A stretch of DNA of 64,000 nt from Demequina sp. NBRC 110055 (GCF_002090135.1 NZ_BBRL01000004.1:930001-994000), one strand, 5' to 3'; counted from the stretch's first letter, positions 27,278 to 36,282 are shown. Made by a program: numbers and translations. The notes: a model not told the origin generated them from the letters alone.

Positions 27278-28069
27278 ATGAGACGCGACGTGCACTGCCA
27301 TCTCACCCTGGACGCCGACGGTGACGCGCGCGGCTATCTCGCGATCGCCGTTGCGCGCGGGTGGCAGGTCGACGAGTCTCTCGCCATCACGCTCGACGGC
27401 GCCGCGCTCGAGCCGCAGGAGATCGTCGACGCCCACGGCACCCGCCTGCACGCGTTCGACGCGAAGGCCGGCCGGATCGAGGTGACCTACCGCGCGACGG
27501 TGACCGGCGAGCCCGAGCCTGCCACGGCATCGGCCCTCGATGAGGTGCAGTACCTCCGGCCCAGCCGGTACTGCGAATCGGACACCTTGGGCCCGGTCGC
27601 GCTCGCGGAGGCGGGTGGGCGTGAGGGGCACGACCTGGTGCGGCACATCGCGCGGTGGGTGGGTGAGCAGCTCACCTACGTGTCCGGCTCGTCCCGGCCC
27701 ATCGACGGTGCGGTCGCGACCATGCTGGCGCGCCAGGGCGTGTGCCGCGACTTCGCGCATCTGGTGGTCGCGCTGCTGCGCGCACTCGACGTGCCCGCCC
27801 GCGTAGCCGCCGTGTACGCGCCGGGGCTGAGCCCCATGGACTTCCACGCGGTCGCGGAGGCGCTCGTCGACGGGCAGTGGTGGGTCGTTGACGCGACGGG
27901 GCTCGCGCCGCGCCCGTCGCTCGTGCGCATCGCCACTGGCAGGGACGCGGCCGACACGGCCTTTCTCACGACGGTGGGCGCCCCGGTCAGCCTGGTGTCG
28001 ATGGAGGTCGGCGCGGTCGCCGAACGGCTACCGACCGACGAGCCCGACGCCCTGATGAGCCTTCCTTGA
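27278..28069 (+). CDS. Transglutaminase-like cysteine protein
   Basis: A 263-residue protein with an N-terminal beta domain (1-120) and a transglutaminase-like core. The papain-type triad is visible: Cys156 (GVCRDFAHL), His190 (MDFHAVAEA) and Asp205 (WWVVDATG). Such cytosolic proteins act as peptidases or amidases on unknown substrates. It follows the Pif1-like gene by 31 bases and could share its transcript. A motif copy falls in the poorly conserved spacer at 27522-27534. Confidence 0.85.
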   Translation: MRRDVHCHLTLDADGDARGYLAIAVARGWQVDESLAITLDGAALEPQEIVDAHGTRLHAFDAKAGRIEVTYRATVTGEPEPATASALDEVQYLRPSRYCESDTLGPVALAEAGGREGHDLVRHIARWVGEQLTYVSGSSRPIDGAVATMLARQGVCRDFAHLVVALLRALDVPARVAAVYAPGLSPMDFHAVAEALVDGQWWVVDATGLAPRPSLVRIATGRDAADTAFLTTVGAPVSLVSMEVGAVAERLPTDEPDALMSLP

Positions 28070-28224
28070 GCCCGTCGCCATGCATCGGCCAATGCTGAGA
28101 GAATGCTGAGAGCGGTGCGAAGCGGGAACCTCCGCGCGCGCCCATCGGTTGACTGACCATGACCATGGCCGGCCTCTGCCCGGCCCCCGCGCGCCATGAA
28201 GGCGCCCATCAAGGAGCTTCACTC

Positions 28225-29190
28225 TTGATCACCACCCGCTGGACCGCCGCCGTCGCGATCGGTGCCCTCTCGGTGCTAGGCCTCACCGCCTGCTCGAGCG
28301 ACGCCGAGACCGACGCCACCACCTCCCCCTCGGCCGAGGCATCGGCCCCCGCCGAGGTCGACAACTCCGCCGCCGAGGCGGCCCTCGAGGAGATCACCTG
28401 GACCGACGGCGAGGACGCCCCGACCCTCGAGTTCGAGGCGCCCCTCAACGTCGATAACCGCGCCGCGCGCGCGATCGCCCCGGGCGACGGCGAGCCCGTC
28501 GAGGACGGCGATGTCGTCAACCTCGCCTACACCGTGTGGTCGGGCGAGGACGGCTCGCAGGTCTACTCGACCTACGAGGGCGGTGTGCCCGAGGCCATCA
28601 CGTTCTCCGAGGAGAGCGTGACCGACACGGTGCTGTACGACGCCATCAAGGGCCAGAACGTGGGTGCCACCTTCATCTACGCCTTCCCGAGCAGCGAGGC
28701 TGACGACGGCACCGTGACGCCGTCGCAGTACATGGCCGTGACCGTGGACTCGGTCACGACCGTGCTCGACGGCCCCGAGGGTGCCGCGGTGGAGCCCGAC
28801 GAGGGCCTGCCCACCGTGACGCTCGACGACACCGGCAAGCCCAGCATCGATTTCGCCGATGCGGGTGAGATGCCCACCGAGCTCGTGGTCCAGCCCCTCA
28901 TCGAGGGTGAGGGCGACGTGGTCGAGGAGACCGACACCCTCACCGTGAACTACACCGGCTGGATCTGGGACGGCGAGCAGTTCGACTCGTCCTGGGACCG
29001 CGGCACCACCGCCTCCTTCCCGCTCTCGAACGTGATCGCGGGCTGGACTCAGGGCCTGGCAGGCCAGACCGTCGGCTCGCAGGTGCTGCTGGTGATCCCG
29101 CCGGACCTGGGCTACGGCGACTCGGACACGTCCTCGATCCCCGGCGGCTCGACCCTGGTGTTCGTGGTCGACATCCTCGCCGCGAGCTAA
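28225..29190 (+). CDS. FKBP-type peptidyl-prolyl isomerase lipoprotein
   Basis: TTG at 28225 has AAGGAG eight bases upstream and gives a lipoprotein signal with lipobox LTAC (321 residues total). Mature protein: acidic linker, a first degenerate FKBP-like half (about 70-170) and a C-terminal FKBP domain (about 220-321) with YTGWIWDGEQFDSSWDRG, VIAGWTQGLAG and IPPDLGYG. It should catalyse prolyl isomerisation outside the membrane and help fold secreted proteins. The degenerate first half is common in actinobacterial members. Confidence 0.9.
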   Translation: MITTRWTAAVAIGALSVLGLTACSSDAETDATTSPSAEASAPAEVDNSAAEAALEEITWTDGEDAPTLEFEAPLNVDNRAARAIAPGDGEPVEDGDVVNLAYTVWSGEDGSQVYSTYEGGVPEAITFSEESVTDTVLYDAIKGQNVGATFIYAFPSSEADDGTVTPSQYMAVTVDSVTTVLDGPEGAAVEPDEGLPTVTLDDTGKPSIDFADAGEMPTELVVQPLIEGEGDVVEETDTLTVNYTGWIWDGEQFDSSWDRGTTASFPLSNVIAGWTQGLAGQTVGSQVLLVIPPDLGYGDSDTSSIPGGSTLVFVVDILAAS

Positions 29191-29207
29191 CCGCTCCGCA
29201 CACGACG

Positions 29208-29250
29208 ACGCCGGCCGCGTCCCTCCTCACGGAGGTGACGCGGCCGGCGT
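29208..29250 (+). terminator. Terminator after the FKBP gene
   Basis: ACGCCGGCCGCGTC (29208-29221) pairs with GACGCGGCCGGCGT (29237-29250); an inner CCTCC/GGAGG stem extends it. TTGTCGTTG follows. Confidence 0.85.
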
Positions 29251-29265
29251 TTGTCGTTGCTCCGG

Positions 29266-29330
29266 CGATTCCTTGAGGCTGTGATGGTCACTTTCGGCCC
29301 GGATGTGACCATCGCAGCCTCAAGGAATCG
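29266..29330. repeat. Long intergenic inverted repeat
   Basis: Arms of 26 bases (29266-29291 and 29305-29330) pair fully with a single G-T, loop of 13 bases. It lies between a good terminator and the convergent exporter gene, so it exceeds what termination needs. It may be a remnant of a palindromic mobile repeat. Confidence 0.8.
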
Positions 29331-29373
29331 GGCATGGCGGCAGCCCGGGCGGAGGGCCGATGCCGTGGCCGGG

Positions 29374-30609
29374 TTAGGTACCCGGCGTTCCCTGGGAGGG
29401 CGTCGCGACGGCGGGAGCCGACGCGGGGGCAGCTGCGTTGCCGGCTTCGTCGCCCTCGCCCGCCTCGATCTGCTCCACGACCTCGTAGGTGCGGCCGGTG
29501 TTCTTCGCGATCGACGTGATGAGGGCTGCGACGGGCAGGGCCATGAAGGCGCCCATGGGTCCCGCGATGGCGCCACCGGCCATGGCTCCACCGAAGGCTA
29601 CGGCGCCGTTGAGTTCCATGGTCTTGGACGACAGTCGCGGGTTGAGGACGTAGTTCTCGATCTGCTGGTAAACCAGCACGTACGCGACCAGCACGAGGGT
29701 GGGGACGAAGCCCTCGACGGCGAGGACCACGAGCGAGGGCACGATCGCGCCCACGTAGGTCCCGATGAACGGGATGAACTCGGACACGAAGCCCATGAAC
29801 AGCGCCATGGGCAGCGCGTAGACCAGCGGCAGCCCCACGAGCAGCATGACGAAGAAGGCGCCCGTGCCGCAGATGATCATCAGCAGCAGGCGGGAGTAGA
29901 AGTAGCCGCCCGTCTGCTCAATCGAGGTGCGCGCCACCCAGCCGACCACCTGCTGACGCTGCGGGGGCATGCGCCGCATGATGGTGCGCAGCAGGCGCGG
30001 GAAGTCGGCCGCGAAATAGAAGGTGAACGTCAGGATCGTGAAGACGTCGAACACCAGGCCCAAGCCGCTGGAGACGATGCCGAGCACGTTGTCGCCCCAC
30101 TCCTGAACGGCGCGCAGGATGGGTGCGGTGGCCTCCTCCGCCGCCTCGGTGTCGACCACGTCGCCGCCGAAGTAGTCGGCCGACCATTGGTTGACGTTGT
30201 CAAGCCACTCATTGAGGTGAGCCCCCACCGCGGAGGCGAACTGCACGATTGCCGGGATGAGGAACGCCACCATGAGCACTACCGCCACCATCGCGGTGAT
30301 GAAGATGATGCCGACGGCCGCCCCGCGCCTCATGTGGAAGCGGCGCACGAGTGCCTCGACGCCCGGAATGATCGCGAGCGCAAAGAACAGGGAGATCACC
30401 AGGACGCCGATGAGGTGGCGCAGTTGCATGACGACCACCACGGCGAGGGCGGCAAGCGCGACGACGACGACCACCTTCCACGCCGACTGCCACACGAAGC
30501 GGTTCACCCACGCCGGCGGTGAGGTGTCGGGGCGCTCGCCCTTGACGGCCTGGGCGGCCTGCGCGACCTCGGAGGGGACGAGCGTGTCGGGTGGGTTCTC
30601 GGCGTTCAT
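29374..30609 (-). CDS. AI-2E (PerM) family membrane transporter
   Basis: A 411-residue polytopic protein from ATG 30609. Seven to eight membrane helices, a soluble loop around residues 110-190, and the family motif in MALFMGFVSEFIPFIGTYVGA followed by SSKTMELNGAVAFGGAMAGG identify the family. Members include TqsA (autoinducer-2 export) and sodium or small-molecule exporters; substrate is not predictable. The C-terminal tail is Ala/Pro-rich. Not obviously co-transcribed with the next gene upstream. Confidence 0.85.
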   Translation of the reverse strand: MNAENPPDTLVPSEVAQAAQAVKGERPDTSPPAWVNRFVWQSAWKVVVVVALAALAVVVVMQLRHLIGVLVISLFFALAIIPGVEALVRRFHMRRGAAVGIIFITAMVAVVLMVAFLIPAIVQFASAVGAHLNEWLDNVNQWSADYFGGDVVDTEAAEEATAPILRAVQEWGDNVLGIVSSGLGLVFDVFTILTFTFYFAADFPRLLRTIMRRMPPQRQQVVGWVARTSIEQTGGYFYSRLLLMIICGTGAFFVMLLVGLPLVYALPMALFMGFVSEFIPFIGTYVGAIVPSLVVLAVEGFVPTLVLVAYVLVYQQIENYVLNPRLSSKTMELNGAVAFGGAMAGGAIAGPMGAFMALPVAALITSIAKNTGRTYEVVEQIEAGEGDEAGNAAAPASAPAVATPSQGTPGT

Positions 30610-30673
30610 GGCCACCATCGTGCCAGGGTGGCGCCGACCGGCGGTAGGCACCACCCTGGGGATGGCCGATGCG

Positions 30674-31732
30674 TCAGGCGGCGCGCGTACCCGACTGCAC
30701 CTCGGTGACGGGCCGGGCGGCCTCGGCCACGAGCGAATACAGGTCGCGCGGATCGTGCGGTTCGGCGATGAGGTCGACCTCGCCGGCGAACGCGGTGCCA
30801 GCCACGGCGTCGGCCAGATATGCCAGCGCCGAGAAGTCCTCGAGGGCGAAGCCGACGGAGTCGAAGACGGTGACCTGATCGTCCGACGTGCGGCCGGTCG
30901 CGGTGCCGTCCAGGACGGTCCACAGTTCGGTGACAGGGTGATCGGGCGCGAGCTGCTGGATCTCGCCCTCAATGCGGGTCTGGGGGGTGAACTCGACGAA
31001 GATGTCGCCGCGGGTGAGGATCGCGGGGTCGAGCTCGGTCTTGCCGGGGCAGTCCCCGCCGATGGCGTTGAGGTGTGTGCCGGGCTCGATCCACTCGTCG
31101 CGCACGATGGTCGCGAGAGTCTTGTCGGCGGTGCACGTGGTGACGATGTCTGCGCCGCGGCAGGCGTCCTCGGCGCTGGTGGCGCGGTAGATCTCGAAGC
31201 CGAGCGGCTCGAGGTTGCGCGCGACCTTGTCCATCGCGCCGGGGTCGGTGTCGAAGATGCGCAGCCTGGAGACGCCGAGTGCCGCGCGCATCCCGACTGC
31301 CTGGAACTCGCTTTGCGAGCCGTTGCCAATGATGGCCATGGTGGTCGAATCCGGTCGCGCGAGCGCGACGGCGGCCATCGCCGAGGTCGCGGCGGTGCGC
31401 AGGGCGGTCAGGAGGGTCATCTCCGCGATGAGCACCGGGTAGCCGTTGTGGACGTCGGCGAGCGCGCCGAAGGCGGTCACGGTCTGGAAGCCGCGCAGCG
31501 GATTCTCGGGGTGGCCGTTGACGTACTTGAAGGCGTAGCGGTCGGCATCGGCAATCGGCATGAGCTCGATGACGCCGATGGGTGAGTGGGACGCGATGCG
31601 GGGGGTTTTGTCGAACTGAGGCCAGCGGCGGTAGTCGGCCTCGAGGCGCGAACGAATGCCGTCGATCGCGGCGGCGGCACCCTCGTGGGCGATCCAGGCG
31701 GACATGCGGGGAACGTCGACGAGCATCACCAT
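30674..31732 (-). CDS. Ornithine cyclodeaminase/mu-crystallin family protein
   Basis: A 352-residue protein starting at ATG 31732 after GGAGG. NAD-binding Rossmann motif IIGNGSQSEFQAVG, substrate motif KYVNGHPENP (in place of KxxNxHPxNP) and IGGDCPGKTEL are typical of ornithine cyclodeaminase, which makes proline and ammonia from ornithine with NAD+. Related imino-acid or ketimine reductases share the fold. A divergent Lrp-type regulator suggests amino-acid-responsive control, consistent with ornithine catabolism. Confidence 0.87.
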   Translation of the reverse strand: MVMLVDVPRMSAWIAHEGAAAAIDGIRSRLEADYRRWPQFDKTPRIASHSPIGVIELMPIADADRYAFKYVNGHPENPLRGFQTVTAFGALADVHNGYPVLIAEMTLLTALRTAATSAMAAVALARPDSTTMAIIGNGSQSEFQAVGMRAALGVSRLRIFDTDPGAMDKVARNLEPLGFEIYRATSAEDACRGADIVTTCTADKTLATIVRDEWIEPGTHLNAIGGDCPGKTELDPAILTRGDIFVEFTPQTRIEGEIQQLAPDHPVTELWTVLDGTATGRTSDDQVTVFDSVGFALEDFSALAYLADAVAGTAFAGEVDLIAEPHDPRDLYSLVAEAARPVTEVQSGTRAA

Positions 31733-31845
31733 GACTCGCCTCCTTGTCTCATCGGCAGCGGGGACAGGGAGGTGTGCCGTGTGGTCGTCGTCGACTCACC
31801 TCCCTGACTCCAGGATGACAGGGAAAGTGCGCGTGAAGATGGCTC

Positions 31846-31884
31846 TTGACGCGGGAATCATGCAAGTATGAAGCGAAGTGCATG
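31846..31884 (+). promoter_or_regulatory. Candidate promoter and operator of the Lrp-type gene
   Basis: TTGACG (31846-31851) and TATGAA (31867-31872) have a short 15-base spacer. CATGCA (31859-31864) and TGCATG (31879-31884) form an inverted repeat over the -10 region, a plausible self-regulatory site. Confidence 0.35.
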
Positions 31885-31920
31885 TGAAGCGAGCGCCGCG
31901 CGCAGGAAAGGTTCATCACG

Positions 31921-32358
31921 ATGGATTCCCTCGACACCCGCATCCTCGACCTGCTGAGAGAAGACGGGCGCGCAAGCTATCACGACCTCGGCCAGCAGGT
32001 GGGGCTGTCGGCCTCCGCAGTGAAGCGCCGCGTGGATCGCATGACCGAGGACGGCGTGATCCGAGGATTCACGGTGCTGACCGACCCCGAGGCGGTCGGT
32101 CATGGCACCGAGGCATACGTCGAGCTGTTCTGCCGGGGCATCGTGGGGCCCAGCGAGTTGCGGCGCATTTTGAAGGACATTCCCGAGGTGATCGAGGCCA
32201 CGACGGTGACGGGCCAGGCCGATGCGCTCGTCACGTTGCGGGCGAAGGACACCCGGCACCTCGAATTGGCGCTGGAAAAGGTGCGCTCACCTCAGCAGGT
32301 GGACTCGACGCGTTCGGCCATCGTGTTGTCGCGGCTCATCGAGCGTCGCGGCCAGTAG
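31921..32358 (+). CDS. Lrp/AsnC-family transcriptional regulator
   Basis: A 145-residue protein: N-terminal winged helix (LDTRILDLLREDGRASYHDLGQQVGLSASAVKRRVDRM, split here for description) and a C-terminal RAM ligand-binding domain (about 62-140) with VTGQADALVTL. It likely senses an amino acid and controls the divergent ornithine cyclodeaminase. ATG 31921 is preceded by AGGAAAGG. Confidence 0.9.
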   Translation: MDSLDTRILDLLREDGRASYHDLGQQVGLSASAVKRRVDRMTEDGVIRGFTVLTDPEAVGHGTEAYVELFCRGIVGPSELRRILKDIPEVIEATTVTGQADALVTLRAKDTRHLELALEKVRSPQQVDSTRSAIVLSRLIERRGQ

Positions 32359-32460
32359 CGTCGCAGGCGCCGCGTGGCCGGGGACCCGAGCGCCACCAAG
32401 GGTGACGCTCCCGCCGTGACGAACAGGCGCCGCCCTGGCGTCGTCTGGCATGCGGCCGAA

Positions 32461-32479
32461 ATACCCCCTGGGGTATAGT
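32461..32479 (+). promoter_or_regulatory. CsoR/CstR-type operator overlapping a -10 box
   Basis: ATACCCCCTGGGGTAT (32461-32476) is a 7-2-7 perfect palindrome of the CsoR/CstR class. It runs into TATAGT (32474-32479), a good -10. A bound repressor would block RNA polymerase; copper(I) or persulfide would release it. Confidence 0.75.
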
Positions 32480-32525
32480 CGTCGCGTTGCCACGAACGTG
32501 GCCTCCCTCTACGAAAGGACAAGAC

Positions 32526-32645
32526 ATGTGCATGCGAGTGACCTGTGATGTGTGCGGCAAGCCCACGTGGGCCGGCTGCGGCCAGCACGTCGAGGACGCC
32601 CTGGCCGGCGTCGCGCCCGCGGACCGCTGCCAGGGCCACGGCTGA
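32526..32645 (+). CDS. 39-residue Cys-rich protein
   Basis: A short ORF after AAAGGA: it starts MCMRVTCDVCGKPTWAGCG and ends RCQGHG. It has five cysteines and two histidines, including C-x2-C and C-G-x-H, suggesting a metal site or a persulfide carrier. It is the first gene after the CsoR/CstR-type operator and its TGA overlaps the ATG of the rhodanese lipoprotein (TGATG). High GC3 and coupling support that it is real. Confidence 0.72.
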   Translation: MCMRVTCDVCGKPTWAGCGQHVEDALAGVAPADRCQGHG

Positions 32646-33013
32646 TGGCGGCGACGCTGAGCCCCGTCCGTGCCTGGGCGCTGGCCCTGGGCGCGGCGGT
32701 CGCGCTCGCGGCCTGCTCGGCGCCCGCGGAGTCGATTGACCTCACCGAGGACACGGTGGTCGTGGACGTGCGCACCCCGTCGGAGTACGACGGCGGCCAC
32801 CTGGACGGCGCCGTGAACCTCGACCTGCAGTCGGCCACGTTCGTGGCCGATGTCGCCGCGCTCGACGCGGACGCCGAATACGTCGTCTACTGCCAGTCGG
32901 GCAACCGTTCCGGTCAGGCGACGCCGGTGTTCGAGGACGCTGGCCTCACCGTCGTAGACGCCGGCGGCATCGCGGATGCCGCCGAGGCCACGGGCCTCGA
33001 CGTCGTCAACTAG
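32645..33013 (+). CDS. Rhodanese-like lipoprotein
   Basis: A 122-residue protein with a lipoprotein signal (ALGAAVALAAC, Cys about residue 23) and one rhodanese domain. The active-site loop CQSGNRSGQA contains the catalytic Cys that carries the sulfane sulfur; VVDVRTPSEYDGGHLDGAVN is the N-terminal signature. It would act outside the membrane, moving sulfur to cyanide or thiols. Control by a CstR/CsoR-type operator fits persulfide or copper stress. Confidence 0.9.
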   Translation: MAATLSPVRAWALALGAAVALAACSAPAESIDLTEDTVVVDVRTPSEYDGGHLDGAVNLDLQSATFVADVAALDADAEYVVYCQSGNRSGQATPVFEDAGLTVVDAGGIADAAEATGLDVVN

Positions 33014-33016
33014 GGA

Positions 33017-34534
33017 CTACACCCAGCTGGGCAGCCACATGTGTGCCTGCCAGTACCGGAACGGGATCGGCTCTCCCGTCCAGATCGGGGTGAAGAACCC
33101 GGCGAGGATCAGCGCCACGCCAAGGAAGACGCCGACGATCGCGAGCCCGCGCGTGCTCCATGCCCCGTCGAGCCGCGCGGGCTGCGCGATCCGCTGCATG
33201 GCCCACACCAGCAGCAGCACCACGAACGGCGACATGGTGACCGTGTAGAACGTGAAGATGGTGCGGTGGGCGAAGGGCAGCCACGGCACCCACGCCGCGA
33301 GGTAGCCCAGCGACACCGTCAGCGCCAGCATGTCGCGGTGGCGAATGATCCGCCACAGGGCGTACAGCAGCACCGCGAAGGCGGTCCACCAGATGAGCGG
33401 CTCACCGATCGCGTGGATGGCGCTCACGCAGCGCTCGGCGCCGCAGTCGGCGTCCGGCGCGTCCTCGAAGTAGAACGCGGTGGGACGCCACTGGAACGGC
33501 CATGCCCACGGGTTGGACTCGTAGTTGTGCGGGGTGTCGAGCCCGCGGTGGAAGTCCCACATCTGCTGGTGATAGTGGATCAGCGAGTTGAGGCCGTCGG
33601 GCAGCCACGTGAGTCCTTGGCCGGGGTTGTCCTCGGCCCAATGGCGGCCCCACGAGTTCTCCGAGGTAAACCACGGGATCCACGACGCGAGGTAGACCAC
33701 CGGCAGGATGACGACCGTCGCGAGGAACGCGGGGATGGCGCGGACAAAGGCGCCGGCGAACCAGCCCTCGTAGCCCGCGGCGCGCCGGTCGTACCAATCG
33801 AAGACCACCGACAGCACCAAGAACGCCGCCATGAAGTACAGGCCGTTCCACTTCACGGTGACTGACAGCGAGAAGGCGAGGATGGCAGCCAGTCGCCACC
33901 AGCGCATCCCAAGGTGCGGGCCGCCGCCCGGCAGCCGGACCTCATCGCCCCATCCGTACTCGGCCCGTTCGCGCGCGGCCGCCGTGACGAGCCGGTCGCG
34001 CGTGCGGAACCTGTCCGTCACGAGCAGCGCGAAGCCGAGCACAATAAAGAAGGTCAGGTATCCGTCGAGCAGGGCCGCTCGCGACAGCACCACATGCTCG
34101 CCGTCGACGGCCAGCAGGACGCCCGCGACGGTGCCCCAGATCGTGGAGTTGAAGAGCCTGCGCGCCGTCATCGCGAGGATGATGCACGCGGCGACTCCCA
34201 CCAGCGCGCCCATGACGCGCCATCCAAACGGCGTGGGGCCGAACACCTTCATGCCCAGGCCGATGAGCAGCTTGCCCGTGTTCGGGTGCACCACGAAGTC
34301 GCCCTCGTCGCTCAGCTGCGAAAAGTCGCCGTGAGCAAAGTCCTGGTTGTCGCCGCCCCACTCGCCCTCGAACCCCAGCTCCACCAGCGAGTAGCCGCCG
34401 CGGGCGTAGAACACCTCGTCGAAGACGAGCTCGGTGGGGAAGCCGAGCGTCCCGAAGCGCATGACGGCGGCGTAGACGCCGACCACGGTCACCATCAGCG
34501 CCACTCGCCAGCGCCACAGCCTCTCCCCGATCAC
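33017..34534 (-). CDS. pmt: Dolichyl-phosphate-mannose-protein mannosyltransferase (GT39)
   Basis: A 505-residue membrane enzyme with about 11 helices. The first external loop carries FDEVFYARGGYSL with the catalytic Asp-Glu pair. HPNTGKLLIGLG (binding loop) and LSRAALLDGYLTFF follow. It O-mannosylates secreted proteins on Ser/Thr using polyprenyl-phosphate mannose, as in Mycobacterium. Likely targets in this window are Ser/Thr-rich secreted proteins such as the NlpC/P60 hydrolase. Divergent from rsmI with a 60-base gap, the usual actinobacterial order. Confidence 0.92.
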   Translation of the reverse strand: MIGERLWRWRVALMVTVVGVYAAVMRFGTLGFPTELVFDEVFYARGGYSLVELGFEGEWGGDNQDFAHGDFSQLSDEGDFVVHPNTGKLLIGLGMKVFGPTPFGWRVMGALVGVAACIILAMTARRLFNSTIWGTVAGVLLAVDGEHVVLSRAALLDGYLTFFIVLGFALLVTDRFRTRDRLVTAAARERAEYGWGDEVRLPGGGPHLGMRWWRLAAILAFSLSVTVKWNGLYFMAAFLVLSVVFDWYDRRAAGYEGWFAGAFVRAIPAFLATVVILPVVYLASWIPWFTSENSWGRHWAEDNPGQGLTWLPDGLNSLIHYHQQMWDFHRGLDTPHNYESNPWAWPFQWRPTAFYFEDAPDADCGAERCVSAIHAIGEPLIWWTAFAVLLYALWRIIRHRDMLALTVSLGYLAAWVPWLPFAHRTIFTFYTVTMSPFVVLLLVWAMQRIAQPARLDGAWSTRGLAIVGVFLGVALILAGFFTPIWTGEPIPFRYWQAHMWLPSWV

Positions 34535-34594
34535 AGGGGAAGCCTAATGGCGGGCCGCCAGGAACCTGGGACGACGTGTGCGACGCTTGGAGCC

Positions 34595-35434
34595 ATGACA
34601 GGACGGCTCGTACTCGCGGCGACCCCCATCGGCAATACGTCCGATGCCTCCGCCAGGCTCCGTACGGCCCTCACCGAGGCCGACGTGATCGCCGCCGAGG
34701 ACACCCGCCGGCTGCGCGACCTGGCCCGTCGCCTCGAGATCGACGTGACCGCCGAGGTGCTCGCGGTGCACGACCACAACGAGCGCGACCGGGCGGCCGA
34801 CCTGGTGGCGCGCGCGGCCGCCGGCGCTCTCGTGGTGCTCGTGTCCGATGCGGGCATGCCGACCGTCTCCGATCCCGGGTTTCGGGTCGTGGAGGCCGCC
34901 GCCGCGGCGGCCGTCGCGGTCGAGGTGCTGCCCGGGCCGTCGGCGGTGCTGACGGCCCTCGCCCTGTCAGGCCTTCCCACGGACCGGTTCTGCTTCGAGG
35001 GCTTCCTGCCACGCAAGGAGGGCGAGCGGGCCCGGGCCCTCACCGACCTGGCGACCGAGTCGCGCACCATGGTGTTCTTCGAGGCCCCGCACCGGCTCGC
35101 GGCCACCCTCGAGGCGATGGCGCTGGCGTTCGGCGCCGACCGCCAGGCGGCGGTCTCGCGCGAGCTCACCAAGACCCACGAGGAGACCAGGCGTGGCGCG
35201 CTCGCGGACCTCGCCTCGTGGGCATCCGCGGGTGTCCGCGGCGAAATCGTCGTCACCGTCGCGGGCCGGCCGGCAGCGGCTCCCACCATGGAGGCGCTCG
35301 TCTATGAGGCGCTCGCACGCGTCGCGGCGGGCGAGCGCGCCAAGGACGCCGTCGCGGACCTCGCCACCACGGCTGGGGTGCCGCGCCGCGAGCTGTACAG
35401 CGCCGTGCTCGCCGCGCGCCACGGGGACGCGTGA
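34595..35434 (+). CDS. rsmI: 16S rRNA (cytidine1402-2'-O)-methyltransferase
   Basis: A 279-residue protein from ATG 34595. Tetrapyrrole methylase fold with LAATPIGNTSDAS at the start, AEDTRRL, VSDAGMPTVSDPG and the SAM-binding PGPSAVLTALALSGLP. It methylates C1402 in the 16S decoding centre. GTG of the next gene overlaps its stop (GTGA). Confidence 0.95.
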   Translation: MTGRLVLAATPIGNTSDASARLRTALTEADVIAAEDTRRLRDLARRLEIDVTAEVLAVHDHNERDRAADLVARAAAGALVVLVSDAGMPTVSDPGFRVVEAAAAAAVAVEVLPGPSAVLTALALSGLPTDRFCFEGFLPRKEGERARALTDLATESRTMVFFEAPHRLAATLEAMALAFGADRQAAVSRELTKTHEETRRGALADLASWASAGVRGEIVVTVAGRPAAAPTMEALVYEALARVAAGERAKDAVADLATTAGVPRRELYSAVLAARHGDA

Positions 35435-36282
35435 CGCGTCCCCACGCTCGCGGACGCCGGCCGAACGCCGGCGTCATCACCGCGCTCGTCGTGGCGGTAC
35501 TTGCCGCCGGCGGAAGCAGCGCCGCATGGGCGATGGGTGAGCGGGACGCGGACGATCCACAGGCGGCCGTGACGGTGACGGCAACCCCGTCGCCCGCCGG
35601 CGCGAGCCCGGCGGCAGGGGACAGCCCGGCAGTCACGGCGCCGAGCATCGACGCCTCGGCCGCGCCGCCCTCAATTCACGCCGCGCCTGCATACGACCTC
35701 GACAGCCCCGACGCGGTGACGGTGATCGTCAATAAGGCACGCCCGCTCGAGCCCGAGACGTACGTGCCCGACGACCTCGCCGACCTGACGGCCATTCCCG
35801 GCGGCGCGAGCCAGCAGATGCGGTCCGAGGCCGGGGACGCTCTCGTCGCCATGCGACAGGAGGCGGCCGATGCCGGCGCCGCGTTCTCCGTCGCGACCGC
35901 CTATCGGTCGTATGGCTTCCAGGAGTCGCTCTTCGGCGACTACGCGGCCGAGCATGGCGTGAACAGTGCGGAGCGATTCTCGGCACGGCCCGGGTACTCC
36001 GAGCATCAGACCGGCCTCGCCGTCGACATTTACGCCTCCGCGGCCTGCCGCATCAAGCGCTGCTTCGGCGAGGAGGCCGCGGGCGAATGGGTAGCCGAGC
36101 ACGGCTGGGAGCACGGCTTCGTCGTGCGCTACCCGGACGGCTCCGAGGACGTGACCGGCTACGTCTACGAGCCGTGGCACCTACGCTACGTCGGCGCCGA
36201 GATGGCTTCAGCGATGCACGAGTCTGGCGCCGCGACCCTCGAGGAGTACCTGGAGCTCAGCCCCGCACCCGACTACCCCTGA
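35431..36282 (+). CDS. VanY-type D-alanyl-D-alanine carboxypeptidase
   Basis: A 283-residue protein beginning at GTG 35431, overlapping the rsmI stop. An N-terminal signal or anchor helix (AGVITALVVAVLAAGGSSAAW) precedes a Pro/Ala linker and a zinc peptidase domain: AYRSYGFQ, SEHQTGLAVD (His and Asp ligands) and EPWHLRYVG (catalytic Glu and third ligand His). It trims terminal D-Ala from wall stem peptides outside the cell. Full-length for the family. Confidence 0.9.
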   Translation: MTRPHARGRRPNAGVITALVVAVLAAGGSSAAWAMGERDADDPQAAVTVTATPSPAGASPAAGDSPAVTAPSIDASAAPPSIHAAPAYDLDSPDAVTVIVNKARPLEPETYVPDDLADLTAIPGGASQQMRSEAGDALVAMRQEAADAGAAFSVATAYRSYGFQESLFGDYAAEHGVNSAERFSARPGYSEHQTGLAVDIYASAACRIKRCFGEEAAGEWVAEHGWEHGFVVRYPDGSEDVTGYVYEPWHLRYVGAEMASAMHESGAATLEEYLELSPAPDYP

